A stretch of DNA of 64,000 nucleotides from positions 16,067,280-16,131,279 of the forward strand of contig JAKZAP010000006.1 in assembly GCA_023053575.1 (NCBI GenBank). Direction: 5' to 3'. Positions 44,712 to 56,028 of this stretch are shown here, one piece after another; position 1 is the stretch's first letter; every line of letters starts with the position of its first letter. Source of the DNA: Branchinecta lynchi. Taxonomy: Eukaryota > Arthropoda > Branchiopoda > Anostraca > Branchinectidae. Below the pieces are notes generated by a model that worked only from the letters and a program-made list of their open reading frames with translations, did not search any database and was not told the origin of the DNA. A program made the translations under genes and the position numbers.

Positions 44712-45015
44712 ATTAGAGACTGGAATATTGCAACACTTGTTTACCGTTAGCTGCTAAAAGATTCACTACCTGCTGATTTTAAAAATCTTTTTTGCCTGAA
44801 CAGTCAATTTCATGACTACAACATAATACGGCAGTCCAATCTTTCTACCATTTGTTATCCTTCTACAAGGTCTAGCTTTTCTATTCGTCATACAATACAG
44901 GTGTAAAGTATGGAATTCATTGCCTGAAGCTCTTGGAGTGTCTGAAGATAGGAAAGTTTTCAAAAGAGCTCTAAAAAGATTTATGTTATCTAACAATCAT
45001 ATTTCTTCTGTCTGA
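44712..45015 (+). pseudogene. Non-LTR retrotransposon RT C-terminal fragment
   Basis: Shifted plus-strand frames read NIATLVYR (then a stop), LPADFKNLFCLNSQFHDYNI, STRSSFSIRHTI and, in another frame, CKVWNSLPEALGVSEDRKVF, KRALKRFMLS and a stop at 45,013-45,015. This is the typical tail of RT proteins of I/Jockey-like LINEs (Y-N-x-R, W-N-S-L-P, F-K-x-x-L-K-x-F). T-rich 3' untranslated sequence follows to about 45,250. Frameshifts and a stop make it inactive; upstream RT is missing. Confidence 0.8.
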
Positions 45016-45324
45016 TTTAATTGATTCATTTTTATTTGTGCTCGGAGGAAGATCAGACCCATGTCGCAAACCTTTTTTATTTTTTCTTTAGTCATATGTC
45101 TGTTGTCGTAAATTCTCGTGTTGTCCTTAAATTTTAGTGTTGATGTGTGATAGCTGTTCGTTTGTTTTTTCTTTTCAATGCCTTAGGTTAGGATTGTATT
45201 AATGATTTTTACGAACCCATCAGAATCAGTGAAGCGTCATTTTTTATGTCACTGACATGTCTGATGCTTTTGAGAAACACCAGGTTTATTTATATTCGCC
45301 ACTAAAATTGTACCTTACCTTACC

Positions 45325-46179
45325 AACAAGACCAAAGGTTTCGATGGGATCCCAAAAGTTCAAATTTGATCCAGACAATTGGGTCTGTCTTCTCCAGATC
45401 CCGTCTTCGCCAGACTCCTTGAACACTTTTACTATTCAAATTTAGAAAAAGATTAAGGCAAAATAGCTAATCATATGAGAAAGCCAAGTTCAGATAAGGA
45501 TTCAGCATGTGTGTTTACCTCTTTAGGTCATATCTATTTTGACGAAGTAGATCGAAACTTCCTGCCTTACTTCTGCCAATTTTCCGGTTTCGGCGGAATT
45601 TCGGAACTACTTGTCCGGCGAAAAAATAAAGCTCAAAAACGAATTCAGCATGTCGCCTTACCCCTACATCCAACCTCTAATCAACTTCCAATTAAACTTT
45701 TCCTTTAAACAAATTTTCCGGTTTCAGCCGGATTCCGAGCGATCTATATGGTTGTCATATGCAAGTTCAGCATGTCTACTTACCCGCAAATCGAACATCT
45801 TACCAAATTTAAATAAAACTTTTACTTTAAACAAATTCTCCGGTTTGGCCGGATTCCGGCCGAACTAATCGTCCTACGAGAAAATAATTTTCATATTCGG
45901 ACTCAGCACGTTTCCTTGCCCCTAAATCGACTCTTTCATTAGCTTTTAAAAAATATTTTTTGTTCCCCTTAATTTTAAACCGCCACCCCTAAATATAGAG
46001 CTACATAGCCCATCTTCGAACTTGACCTGTACTTTGACCTAAAGAGTCCTCATGCCAAGATTGATCAAAATATATCAACCCCTTCGAGAGTTATCGTGCT
46101 AACAGACGGACGGACGGACAGACGGACAACTTTACGATGTCATAGGTATCCCTCCACTTACGTTTTGGGATCCCAAAAA
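45325..46179 (+). mobile_element. Family A copy 6
   Basis: Starts AACAAGACCAAAGGTTTCGA, TGGGATCCCAAAA, three to four 137-bp units, and ends with GACGGACGGACGGACAGACG, CACTTACGTTTTGGGATCCC, AAAAAC. Complete ends. Confidence 0.8.
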
Positions 46180-46384
46180 CACAGCGAGTTGCCTTCAAGA
46201 AGCTACAATGTGAAAAGTTGCAATACACACTGCTACTTTGACCTAAAGAGTCCTCATGCCAAGATTGATCAAAATATATCAACCCCTTCGAGAGTTATCG
46301 TGCTAACAGACGGACGGACGGACAGACGGACAACTTTACGATGTCATAGGTATCCATCCACTTACGTTTTGGGATCTCAAAAAC
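46180..46384 (+). repeat. Tandem duplication of copy 6 tail plus flank
   Basis: The last part of copy 6 (from TACTTTGACCTAAAGAGTCC) together with about 50 bp of its right flank (CACAGCGAGTTGCCTTCAAG) is repeated once with a 205-bp period. The second terminal palindrome has one change (GGGATCTC). Because flank is included, the duplication came after insertion. Confidence 0.8.
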
Positions 46385-46489
46385 ACAGCGAGTTGCCTTC
46401 AAGAAGCTACAATGTGAAAAGTTGCAATAAACACTGCACTATTTTCCTCTTCTTAAGTGCGTAAATAAAATTTCATCATCATCATCATA

Positions 46490-47740
46490 TAGTATATACA
46501 AAATCAAGTCTAAAGAGAAAATTTGGCGCGTTTTCACGCCCTTCCACTTCTTCTTTTCCAGGGATACGCTGTCCCTCGCCTTTTACCTTTGAAGGACGTC
46601 CAGTTTCTGCCAATAGGAAATTAAGAATGTGCCAAGAAAAACAGCTGCAACGCCGCTTACGGCTGTACCCAGGACAAATTAAAGAGCCACAGGCGAAATG
46701 TTTTTAATCCGCCATTTTTCCTGGCAACATTAAACTATCAACCCTCCCAAAATTCCAAGCCTCAAACGCCAAATAAAAGACACACCCTTCTTCTAACTAG
46801 TAAAGACTGCGAAATGCGCCGCGGGCGAAATTTTGTGGACACACTGATGATCAAAGAGCCTTTTTGCGATCACAAGACCAGCTATTGAACCAAATACCTG
46901 TCCGGCGTAAAAAGAAGTGTCGATCCAGGTAAAGTAAATACAAAGTACGTTTATTCTGAATTTACAGGAAACACAAAATAGTTTTCATGTCAAGAGACGT
47001 GCTTATTCCTGAACTACTGCAATCATTACAAGTAAAGTTTAGGTAATGGATAGTAACCAGCTGAAGCTACCGTTAACCGGTAAAGAACAAGAGCTAAATA
47101 AATGCCACTTAAATCACCGAACTCAATTTCTTGAACTTCAATTATTTGGTTCATTCAAGTTATAACTTGAGTGAACCAAATAATCAATTCGTACTACCGA
47201 AAAACTAACTAAATAAATGAGAAACAGGTCGGGAGCGGTATAACAACAAGCAACAGAATTTCGTAATGGAATAAAACTCCCGTACCACCTAAAACAACCG
47301 AATGTGACAAGTCTACTAAGAGAAATCCGGTGTACCGAATTCGGTAACGAATTAGCACCAAATGAATATGATAAATTACCGAATTGTGAAATGGCATGAT
47401 CAAATGCCACGGCACAGATAAGGACTTGAATTAAGTCCGGTGAATTACTGAATTCGGTAACGAATGGTGCCAAATAAACATATTAAATCACCGAATTTAC
47501 AAAGCGAAGCGAATGCGTTGAACCGAATGCGTTGAAATTGATGCGAAATGAACAAATGTTGCACGAATTACCAAATTCGGTAAATGGGAACTAAAAAATC
47601 ACACAATTTGGAAATGTGAGGAAAAATATTTTATTATAAGGACATCACTGCTTCGCCGAGATGCCATTTTCTACCGGAATTTTCACCTGTGGCGAATTTT
47701 TTACCGAATGCTCAAAACGTAGGGGGAGCGCTGCGCTCCC
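46490..47740 (+). repeat. Family F copy
   Basis: Begins near AAAATTTGGCGCGTTTTCAC, passes through CAGGGATACGC, GACGTCCAGTTT, CCCAAAATTCCAAG, CACACCCTTCTTC and GCGAAATTTTGTGGACACAC, then an irregular array of ACCGAATTCGGTAACGAAT motifs, ending near CGAATGCTCAAAACGTAGGG. Colinear with the copy at 49,080-50,330. Minus-strand frames (up to 111 codons) cross the array without recognised domains. Confidence 0.65.
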
Positions 47741-47999
47741 CATGCAAATTTTTCGAGACTTGGTCGTATGTAGTTTTACGAAAAAGTAGCATGCACTAGT
47801 AACTGTTGCCACTGCATGCTACTACTAGCAAACTGGATGCTACTACAGCTAGATTGGATGCCATTGGATACTACTAATTAAGATTGACCCAGTCGGAACC
47901 ATGTTTAATCAAAGTATTCCATACTACTACATATCAATGCATGCAACTTTTTAGTACAACTACCATACAACTACACAGTCGAAGAATTTTTCATCGGGC
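47741..47999 (-). mobile_element. Family D MITE, copy 3
   Basis: Ends GAATTTTTCATCGGG on the plus strand with the inner GCATGCAACTTTTTAGTACA, ATCCAGT-type units and GACCCAGTCGGA, i.e. the reverse orientation of copy 1. The other end is decayed (GCAAATTTTTCGAG). It directly abuts the end of family F. Confidence 0.55.
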
Positions 48000-49079
48000 C
48001 CCCTCCCCCCTCGGGACCCCCTGACCGTTCCTATTTCTCTCCTCACAAGAGAAAAGACCTGATTAACTTTTCTCATGTTTTGCTCATAACAGAAACTGAT
48101 GCGTCTCTAGCTAAAACGGATGGGGAGAGGGGGGGGGGGCTCAAGGTATAGGCTATTTGTTATTTACCGACTTCTTTTAAAAACAATCGACTGTATTTAC
48201 GAAGAAAAAAAATCAAACGTTTCAAAAAATCGTGGCGCCTTTTTTTTGTTTTACCGGCTGACGACAACATTGGGGGGGGGGGGGGCATCTAAAATTATAA
48301 GCCCATTGGTACACTGGTTTGGGATAGTAGTCACAAATCCTTTAGGGAAGCTGACAGCACAGGTCTTGGGACCAGATTCGAGGAGAAACTTTTCTTGGCA
48401 TGTCCACTTATTCATTCCCATCTCAAGGCATTCGTCCCTACTTCATAAACAATTACAGTCGGAGAGTTTAAGAGCAGGAGCCTAATTTCTCTCTGCAATT
48501 TTCTCTCCACACTGTTCCACTTCTATCCGAATTACTTGCAATATTTGGAATTTGAACTATTAAACTATTCCTATCCCTCCACCGCATTCTCATCTACTTC
48601 AAAAGGGCTTATTTTTCAAACCGGCTTATTTTTCAAATCACGTGGCGTTGCCAAAACTTAATCGATGATGGGAAAATAAACGACATCGGAAGATATTGCC
48701 ATTCAAACTTCTGGCTAAATTCCAGCTCAAGACTGCACTCGTTCTAATGTAACTGTTGGAAGGAAGTCAATCCCAAAACCCTTCATAAACTTTAAAAGTT
48801 GTGCACCGCCAGAGACGATTATACCAAACGTCACTAGCCAATACTTTGTTTTCAACGTTTGTCTATTCATGCTTTGTTTTCAGTGTTTGTCTATTCGCAC
48901 AATAAAGTGGAAGAATTTCCCCCTCCGAGGGAATACCAATGTGGGCAAGGGCGTCCTGAGCCTTTCTTCATTGGGGGGGGGGGGGGGGAGGATCTGGGAA
49001 AATTGACCGAACCGGTACCTGATTTTTACCAAATTTATTAAAAATGTTTCTAAAAACAGAGGGAGTTGCTTTTAAGAGG
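48000..49079. other. No gene; poly-G runs
   Basis: G-runs at about 48,129, 48,273-48,285 and 48,974-48,987. A 121-codon plus frame (48,120-48,485) crosses two of them and lacks motifs. Presumed RPB7 intron. Confidence 0.4.
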
Positions 49080-50330
49080 CTAGAATGTAAAAAGTTCCAT
49101 AGTAAGTAAGAAATCAAGCATAAGGAGAAAATTTGGCGCGTTTTCACGCTCTTCCACTTACGTTTTTTCAGGGATACGCCGTCAGTTAGCTTTTACCTTT
49201 GGGAGACGTCCAGTTTTGCCAACATGACTTGAAAATGTGCCGACAAAAAACGCCGTTGCTGCAAAGCGACAACGACCCAGGATAATTTAAAGCGCCGAAG
49301 GGGAATTTTTTGGATCCGTCTTGTTTTTCTGGCAACATTTAACTACGTTCCATGCGAACTCTAGCTTTTAATGTGATTCAAGCCCCCTAAAATTCCAAGG
49401 CTAACAAAAATAAATATAAATGACGCACCCTTCTTCTAAATAACGAAGACTGCGAAATGCCCCGCAGGGAAAATTTTGTGAAAATACTGATGATCAAAGC
49501 GCCTTTTTGCCATCCCAAAACTACCCATTAAACCATACAGCTGCAGTCTGGCGTAAAAAGGGGCCATCCAGGGCAAAGCAGATACAAAGTAAATTTATTC
49601 TGAACTTACAGCAAACAAAAGTAGTCTAGTTTTCACGTCAAGAGACGAGCTTACTCCTGAAGTACTGCAATCATTAGAAGTAAAAGTTAAAGTAATGAAT
49701 GGCAACCAGCTGAAGCTACCATTGTTAAATGGTAAAGATCAAGTGCTAAATTAATGCCACTTAAATTACCGAACTCAGTAACTGGGGTGAACCAAATAAT
49801 GAATTCGTATTACATAAATCTAACTAAAAAAATAAGGAATAGATCAGGAGCGGTATAACAACCGGATCTCATAATGGAATAAAACTCCTGTTAGAACCAC
49901 CTAAAACAAACAATGTGGCAAGTCTTGTAATGGATACAGGCTAAGCAAAATCCAGTGAACTGCCGAATTCGGTAATGAATCAGAACCAATGAATCTGATT
50001 GTCACCGAATTATGGAGTGGACTGACCGAATACAATAGAGCAGATACGGACTTGAGAAAAGTCCGGTGAATGACTGAATTCGGTAACGAAAGAAACCAAA
50101 TAAACACGCTAATCACCTAATTTACGAAGGGACGGGCTGAATGCGGTGAAATCGACACAGACTGAAGAAAAGTTGGATGAAATATCAAATTCGATAAAGA
50201 ATGGGAAACAAGGAACACCTTAAATCACCCACTTTGGAAATGTGGGGACAAGATTTTATAAAACGGGCATCGCAGCTTACGGCAAAAATTTGACGGAATG
50301 CCCAATACGTAGGGGGGGGGGCGCCCCCCC
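49080..50330 (+). repeat. Family F copy, second
   Basis: Same order as 46,490-47,740: AAAATTTGGCGCGTTTTCAC, CAGGGATACGCCGTC, GACGTCCAGTTTTGCC, GACGCACCCTTCTTC, the ACCGAATT / GAATTCGGTAA array, and an end at CAATACGTAGGGG. It lies about 2.6 kb from the first copy in the same orientation, either a segmental duplication or two insertions. Confidence 0.65.
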
Positions 50331-51079
50331 CCTCGGGACGTCCCTGTCCGTGGGCACTGGCCGGGCGCTAGCTTCTGAACTAACCGAGTCCGGTTTTATT
50401 TCACCGGTTTGGACTGACCAGAACCTGCTCGGGAGCCCGGCTTTACCGAGAAGTTGGAAACTTTCCGCACGGTTCCGCGCAAAACCCAGAATTTAGGCCT
50501 TTTTGCACTCACCTTTGACTACTTTTTCACGTTTTTGACAGCCCGGAGTATAACGAACGCAACTTTTAACTGTTTGGCTCATAGCCTGTCTCTCCATTCT
50601 GCTGTTAAGCAACGCCGGGATTCTCAAACTCCATCCATAAGCACAATCAACTATCAGACAATAATAAGTAATGTCATGTTTTTGGTATTCAGTATCGACT
50701 TTCTCATTGTTTGATATATTTCGTATGTCTTCTTTCATTTTATCATTGCCGGCTATTGACAAAAAAAGGTGTGATTCTATGAAGCAAAAGTTGATGTTTT
50801 GATTACGAAGCCCAGGTTTGGATACGGACCGTAACCGGACAGACGGATGCCGATTAGGAGGTCCCATTACAGCATGATCCGATCTGAGTGCTTGAGCACA
50901 GGTGTGCTCAGAGTGCTTGACCTCTACCTCAGGTAGAACCAAGCTAAAAGACGAGTTTTCTTTGGCTCAAGAGTTTTGGGCAATGGATGAGGCTACCATG
51001 TTACCTCGAATATTCATAACATGCCTGTATCCTCTTCAGCTAAACTTTAAGCGACTCTGGATTTGAAACGCCGGCTTAC
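50331..51079. other. No confident gene
   Basis: A 149-codon minus frame (50,942-50,493) is the longest outside a repeat but contains GTGCTCA...TGAGCAC palindromic stretches and no recognised domain; GTGAGT at 50,504-50,509 (minus) could be a donor. Immediately downstream (minus sense) of an RPB7 exon, hence intron by position. Confidence 0.35.
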
Positions 51080-51145
51080 CTCATCTTGAGTCTTGTAGCA
51101 GGGGGGAGTTGAATTGGGATCGAATTGCATATCGGCTGGGATGGA
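51080..51145 (-). CDS. POLR2G: RPB7 (POLR2G) exon
   Basis: A 66-nt exon (22 codons, phase 0 at both ends) on the minus strand between GTCTTTCAG and GTAAGC. It reads [12 protein letters not shown] then [10 protein letters not shown], matching RPB7 SIPSEMEFDPNS...PPCYKTMDE (human, from memory), the segment after the ISRH motif at the start of the S1/OB domain. RPB7 is the RNA-contacting half of the RPB4/RPB7 stalk of RNA polymerase II. It continues in frame to the exon at 33,830 across a 17.2-kb intron. Earlier exons (about residues 1-110) were searched for by eye up to 64,000 and not found. Confidence 0.92.
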
Positions 51146-53218
51146 CTGAAAGACAAGAAGAACCTGTTAAAACTCGTTATATTACAACTATAATATCAGT
51201 GACCAATGCTGCGACCCATTCGTAAAATTTGTTCTAGACTGACTGTCTTTAGCACTTAGCCCCTGCACTGATCGTAAACGTAGAGCAAGTCTCATGGGAC
51301 TTTTTGTTTATAAAGTCAAGTGTAATGTGGTTAGTTCAGTTGGTATCAGTTCCCAGTTAGTTCTGTCTGTTTACTGTCTGCCAATAAACTGTACAATAAA
51401 GCTAAGCGAACCTGGTCCTGTCGATTATTCAATTTCAATTCTCTTTACTTTTCCAAAAATTCCTGGTAAAAAAAAGTAGCCTCGGAAATATCAACAGAGT
51501 CACAGAGATGCATTAATATGCGAGTAAATAGCATTTTTGTTAATTTTATTATATGAAAACAATCGCCCCAATCTCATTGAGATTTTCCAAACTCTTTGCT
51601 GGGATCCCACCATTTCTGACTTTTCCTTGGTTTCATATTGCTGCGGATTTTTTCTTTGCTTTTTCGACTTACGACAGAATCGCACGAACCTTCCCACCAC
51701 AACGAAGACGCAGAGGGAAAACGAAATTTTTCGTCGAAATTATCCTGAACAAGGACAAAGTAGCCCTTGAGAAAACGACCTATAAAGATGCTGGGAGATT
51801 ACCCATCTGAATACCACCCACTCAGGAAGTTTTCAGTCAAACCCTACATGCCATAATATGTCATCTTGGTCAAAACAGCTTAATGAAGGTTTATTCAAAA
51901 GATATTTTACGTTCAGCTACAGTGTTTTGTTCTAGAACAAGGTAGAACGATTTCTAGTCTTGAAAATTAATTGGATGTTTTATCCCGGAGCACTAGCTCC
52001 ATTTGAGTTCATTTTTATTTCGACAGAAAGCTCTGCGAGCGCCCAGTTTAGCTTTTTTTTTCCTTTCTTAGAGGAGGAGGGGGTCCCAGCCCACCCCATA
52101 TCGAGACAGACGAGGGAACCTCTCGGCGGGTAGCTATTTTCTTTTCTTTCCCTCACAAAATCGCGTGAGGTATGTCGGATCAATGAAATTTTTAACGCAT
52201 CCGACAATGCAACAAAACGCAAAGTTCTGCGATGCTTGTCGCACGACTTGTGTCGTATGTCACATGACGCAGAGTTTTGCGCGAAATTGCAGTAGTTTGA
52301 ACCATGAGTTCCAAGTTTCTAAACATTTAATGTCGGACGGAGGTATGTTCCCCAGTTCCAATTCCAAAGTTAGCTGATTGCTAGCTTGTTTTGCCTGTAT
52401 CGCAGACTCGCAGCCGGTCCAAGCCTTTCATTCTTCCCTCTCGAAACTTAAAGCGACTATAGAAAGCGGCTTGCTAAGAGACAAGCTATCTCCTTGTAAA
52501 AGTTGGCGGAAATATAACAGTCCCCCCCAAATCGAAAACTGTTAAGTGAAGCGCCATCAATCTTCGACGACAACATAAGAAATCAACGGAGCGGACCTCC
52601 CTGTTGATTAGCGTTGTTTTATCTTGATAGCTTCCACTTTAATTTGGCACAACTTGGGAACCAAATATCAAAGACGCCCCCCCCCCCCCCCCACCTCAAC
52701 GACTCTCGGACGATTGTGACATTTTCACCCTGTACAGCCTGTTTAAGTCAAAAGCGAGGTCGAATTCACAGATAGCCTACATCAACATTTGACGAAGGAC
52801 GCATGAACAACAATCTTGAAGGAAAAAGTTCTCAAGTTTCGTTTATTGGTAAAACGACACAAAGAATCAGGAAATGCAGCATGTAATCCTTGCCCGAGAT
52901 GCATATTTTGTTCGAGTTCGTCAAAAATTGAGTTATTTCTTACGTCTCACAAGCTCAGGTCTTTTCTTTAGTGACAACAGCTCACCAAGGTACAACAGCT
53001 GCTAAACTGTGTAAGGGATGAAAAGCATGGCTCAATTTTACCGGTTAGAAGGTCGACTATCAGAAAGCTCAGTCTTATCAGAAAGCTCAGCAACTACAAG
53101 ATTAGCTTCTCGAAGCTACCGAGGAAGCTACCGATAGCCTTTGATTCTGGAAGCTACCGATAACCTTTGATTCTGCCGACCAGTTATGTCACTCAAGTAA
53201 AGTTATATATGTTATACT
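51146..53218. other. No recognisable gene
   Basis: Overlapping plus frames at 51.54-51.81 kb (77 and 85 codons) lack motifs. The GCTCTGCGAGCGCCCAGTTT repeat is at about 52,031. A C-run lies at 52,677-52,692. Tandem TCAGAAAGCTCAG and GGAAGCTACCGATA motifs occur at 53,060-53,170. Presumed RPB7 intron. Confidence 0.4.
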
Positions 53219-53540
53219 TGCTCGTTATGTGGTTTGGAAGAGGAAAATCTGTCTCACTTCCTGTCAAGATGCAAGGGGCTCTCGGATTTGAGAGTAAGAT
53301 TTTTTGGTGAAGATGGGTTGCTCTTTCCTGGTATCCTAAAGTCATCTTCAAGGTCACCGATAATAGCAGTTACAGGTTTTGTTAAAGAAGCGTTAAAGAG
53401 ATGTAAATAGTTATTGGTAGTGGGAGTTTAAATCGTTTTACATGTGAGTTTATATAATCGCTCTCTCGAAGTGTTTAAAAATGTATGATTTTGTGTATGG
53501 CCTAACGGCTAAAATTAAAGTATCTATCTATCTATCAATC
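53219..53540 (+). pseudogene. Non-LTR retrotransposon 3' end, zinc-knuckle C-terminus
   Basis: A plus-strand frame of 63 codons to a stop at 53,408-53,410 reads CSLCGLEEENLSHFLSRC and later FGEDGLLFPGIL and KEALKRCK. The C-x2-C-x8-H-x4-C pattern followed by L-R...F-F-G is the RT-associated zinc-binding end of I/Jockey-type LINE proteins. The 3' untranslated part ends GGCCTAACGGCTAAAATTAA then a (TATC)n tail at 53,518-53,536. A stop lies shortly upstream in this frame, so the copy is 5'-truncated or decayed. Confidence 0.75.
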
Positions 53541-53564
53541 TCTACAAAAGATTTTCCTCCCTAA

Positions 53565-53815
53565 GGTTGCGTTGTCAAGGGCGGATGCCCCCCCCCCCCA
53601 CAACCCCTCGCTATATACGATGTAACAATGGCCAGTTCCGTCCAGAACCCTCCACGCTCAGGGTGCCACAATATATTCCCCGCTCTGAGGACAGTCAAAT
53701 CCGGAAATAAGAATTTCCGACTGATCTGGTCAGATCCCTAATATGCTAGGCAATCCTCATCTTAATTCCTAGCCCATCTGGAGGTACCCCAATTCGTGAA
53801 CTACAGACCAAGGAC
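53565..53815 (+). mobile_element. Family B fragment (decayed)
   Basis: Shows a C-run, CAGTTCCGTCCAGAACCCTC, GATCTGGTCAGATCCCTAAT, ATGCTAGGCAATCCTCATC, TAGCCCATCTGGAGGTACCC and AATTCGTGA, i.e. the order of a family B right-hand module. No ends present. Confidence 0.5.
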
Positions 53816-54594
53816 GAAAATCGATCAATATGTAGCAGTTGAAACGAAGGCTGCGTGTACCATAAAAGGCATTATACTCATGCCTTGTGGCGTATAATTA
53901 CAGTTCCAACCTGACACACTATTTGTCAATTTCCAATCAATATTTCATCCATCCTCTTATTTATCTTCTCCCATTGGAAGATTACTAGCTGTCTACGAAT
54001 CAGTCTCTTTGGTTCTCACTCTCGTCTTACTTTGATCACTCAACATTGTTAAAGTTTAACTGAAAAGCAAACTTATGTTTGTATCATTTAGTTGAATACA
54101 CTGAGTTATTAAGATTCTGCTAAGAGATTTTTTTATTTTCCACTAGCTGCTCTAGTAGTGAGGTTCAGAATATCTACGACTGTCCCCACAGCGCAAATTC
54201 TACTATGACGCGGAATATCTAGATCTGAACACAAACGCGGCTTTTTAGTGAGCGGTGATAAGGTTGGTGAAGACTGCTTAGTGCCTGAACAAAAAAGTTT
54301 CAAAAATCTTTTTCGTCAAGCATACGACACGGGTAGTACCACAACTCTGATAGGGAAATTCCACTATTTGAAAACTGATTATTCGTGAATAGCGGAGCAA
54401 CGAAGTAACGCATTTTCTTCGGGTCTTCAAGCCTCTTTAACTGAATAGATGAGGGGTAACAAGACTGTCCCATCTCTGCCCTTTTCAGTTAAACTTTAAT
54501 GTTTCTCCCTCGCCCATGTCGTAACCCTACGTTAGTTCAGAAATTCGGAGTGCAATAGGTTATTCGATCAGTGAAGGACGTCGGTGTCTCTTCT
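53816..54594. other. No recognisable gene
   Basis: AT-rich DNA with no coding island or repeat that I recognise. Confidence 0.4.
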
Positions 54595-56028
54595 AACAAG
54601 ACCAAAGGTTTCGATGGGATCCCAAAAATTCAATATCTGATCCAGACAACTGGGTCTTGTCTTAGCCAGATCCAGTCTTCGCCAGACTCCTTGAACATTT
54701 TTACAATTAAAATTCAGAAACAGATTAAGGCCAAATAGCTAATCACCTGAGAAAACCAAGTTCAGATTTGGATTCAGCATGTGTGTTTACCCCTATAAGT
54801 CATATCTGTTTTGACGAAAACTTCCTGCCACTTCTTCCAATTTCCCGGTTCCGGCCGAACTCCAGAACTACTTGTCCGGCGAAAAAAGAAAGCTCAAAGA
54901 CGAAATCAGGATATCTTCTTTCCCCAGTAATGAACATCTAATCAACTTCAAATAGAAATTTAACTTATAACAAATTTTCCGATTCCAGCCCGATTCCGGT
55001 CGAACTATATGTCCGGGTAAAATACGATTGTCACACAGAGACTCAGCATCTCTTCTTACCCCTAAATCGCTTATCTAATCAACTAGAAATAAAACTTTGA
55101 CTTCCAACAGTTTTCCGGTTTTGGCCGGATTCCGGACGAACTACATGTCCGGGTAGAAACTTGTTTTCACATAATTGTTCAGCATGTCTTCTTGCCCTAA
55201 ATCGAACATCTAATCAACTCCAAATAAAACTTTTAATTTTGACAAACTTTCCGGTTTGGGCCGGATTCCGGTCGAAATACTTGTCCGTCGAGAAAATAGT
55301 TTTCACCATCGTCTTCAGCATGTTTCCCTACCTCTAAATCGAACATTTAATCAACTTCAAATAAAACTTTTACTTTCAACAAACTTTCCGGTTTGGGCCG
55401 GATTCCGGGCGAAATACTTGTCCATCGAGAAAATGGTTTTCACCACCGTCTTCAGCATGTCTTCCTACCCCTAAATCGAACATCTAATCAATTTCAAATA
55501 AAACTTTTACTTTCAACAAACTTTCCGGTTTGGGCCAAATTCCGGGCGAAATACTTGTCCGTCGAGAAAATAATTTTCTCCATCGTCTTCAGCATGTCTT
55601 CCTACCCCTAAATCGAACATCTAATCAACTTCAAATAAAACTTTTACTTTCAACAAACTTTCCGGTTTTGGCCGGATTCCGGGCGAACTACTTGTCCGAT
55701 GACAAAATAGTTTTCACCATCGTGTTCAGCATGTCTTCTTATCCCATAATCGACTATCACATTAGCTGTTTCAAAATATTTTGTGTGTCCCTTAATTTGA
55801 ATCCCCTCCCCCACCCCTAAATGTAGAGCTACAAAGCCCATCTACGAACTTGACTGGTCCGACGACCCAACGAACCCTCACACCAAGTTTCATCAAAATA
55901 TCTCATTCCCTTCGAGAGTTATCGTGCTTACAGACGGACGGACAGACGGACGGACGGACGGACGGACAGACGGACAACTTTTGCGATGTCATAGGTATCC
56001 CTCCACTTACGTTTTGGGATCCCAAAAA
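54595..56028 (+). mobile_element. Family A copy 7, complete, 1.43 kb
   Basis: Left end AACAAGACCAAAGGTTTCGA, right end TTTTGGGATCCCAAAAA. Open frames starting at 55,256, 55,393 and 55,530 show the exact 137-bp step of the array. Same length and unit number as copy 3 at 22.3 kb, with only scattered base differences by eye. Tail GACGGACGGACAGACG tract at 55,934-55,975. No coding; the repeating peptides read from the units are by-products. Confidence 0.85.

Noticed and set aside
50493..50942. 149-codon minus-strand frame as a gene
   Set aside because: No recognised domain, contains palindromic stretches, and lies in what should be RPB7 intron immediately after an exon; isolated frames of this size are expected by chance in 64 kb.
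55256..55611. Repeating 72-codon frames (GEILVRRENSFHHRLQHV type) as a repeat protein gene
   Set aside because: The 137-bp step is not a multiple of three, so each unit changes frame and overlaps the next. This cannot be one protein, and the copies lie in a mobile element.
55256..55820. Array of regularly spaced repeats resembling a CRISPR array
   Set aside because: The whole 137-bp unit repeats, with no short repeat/unique spacer pattern, the DNA is eukaryotic, and no cas-like genes are present. It is a minisatellite within a transposon.
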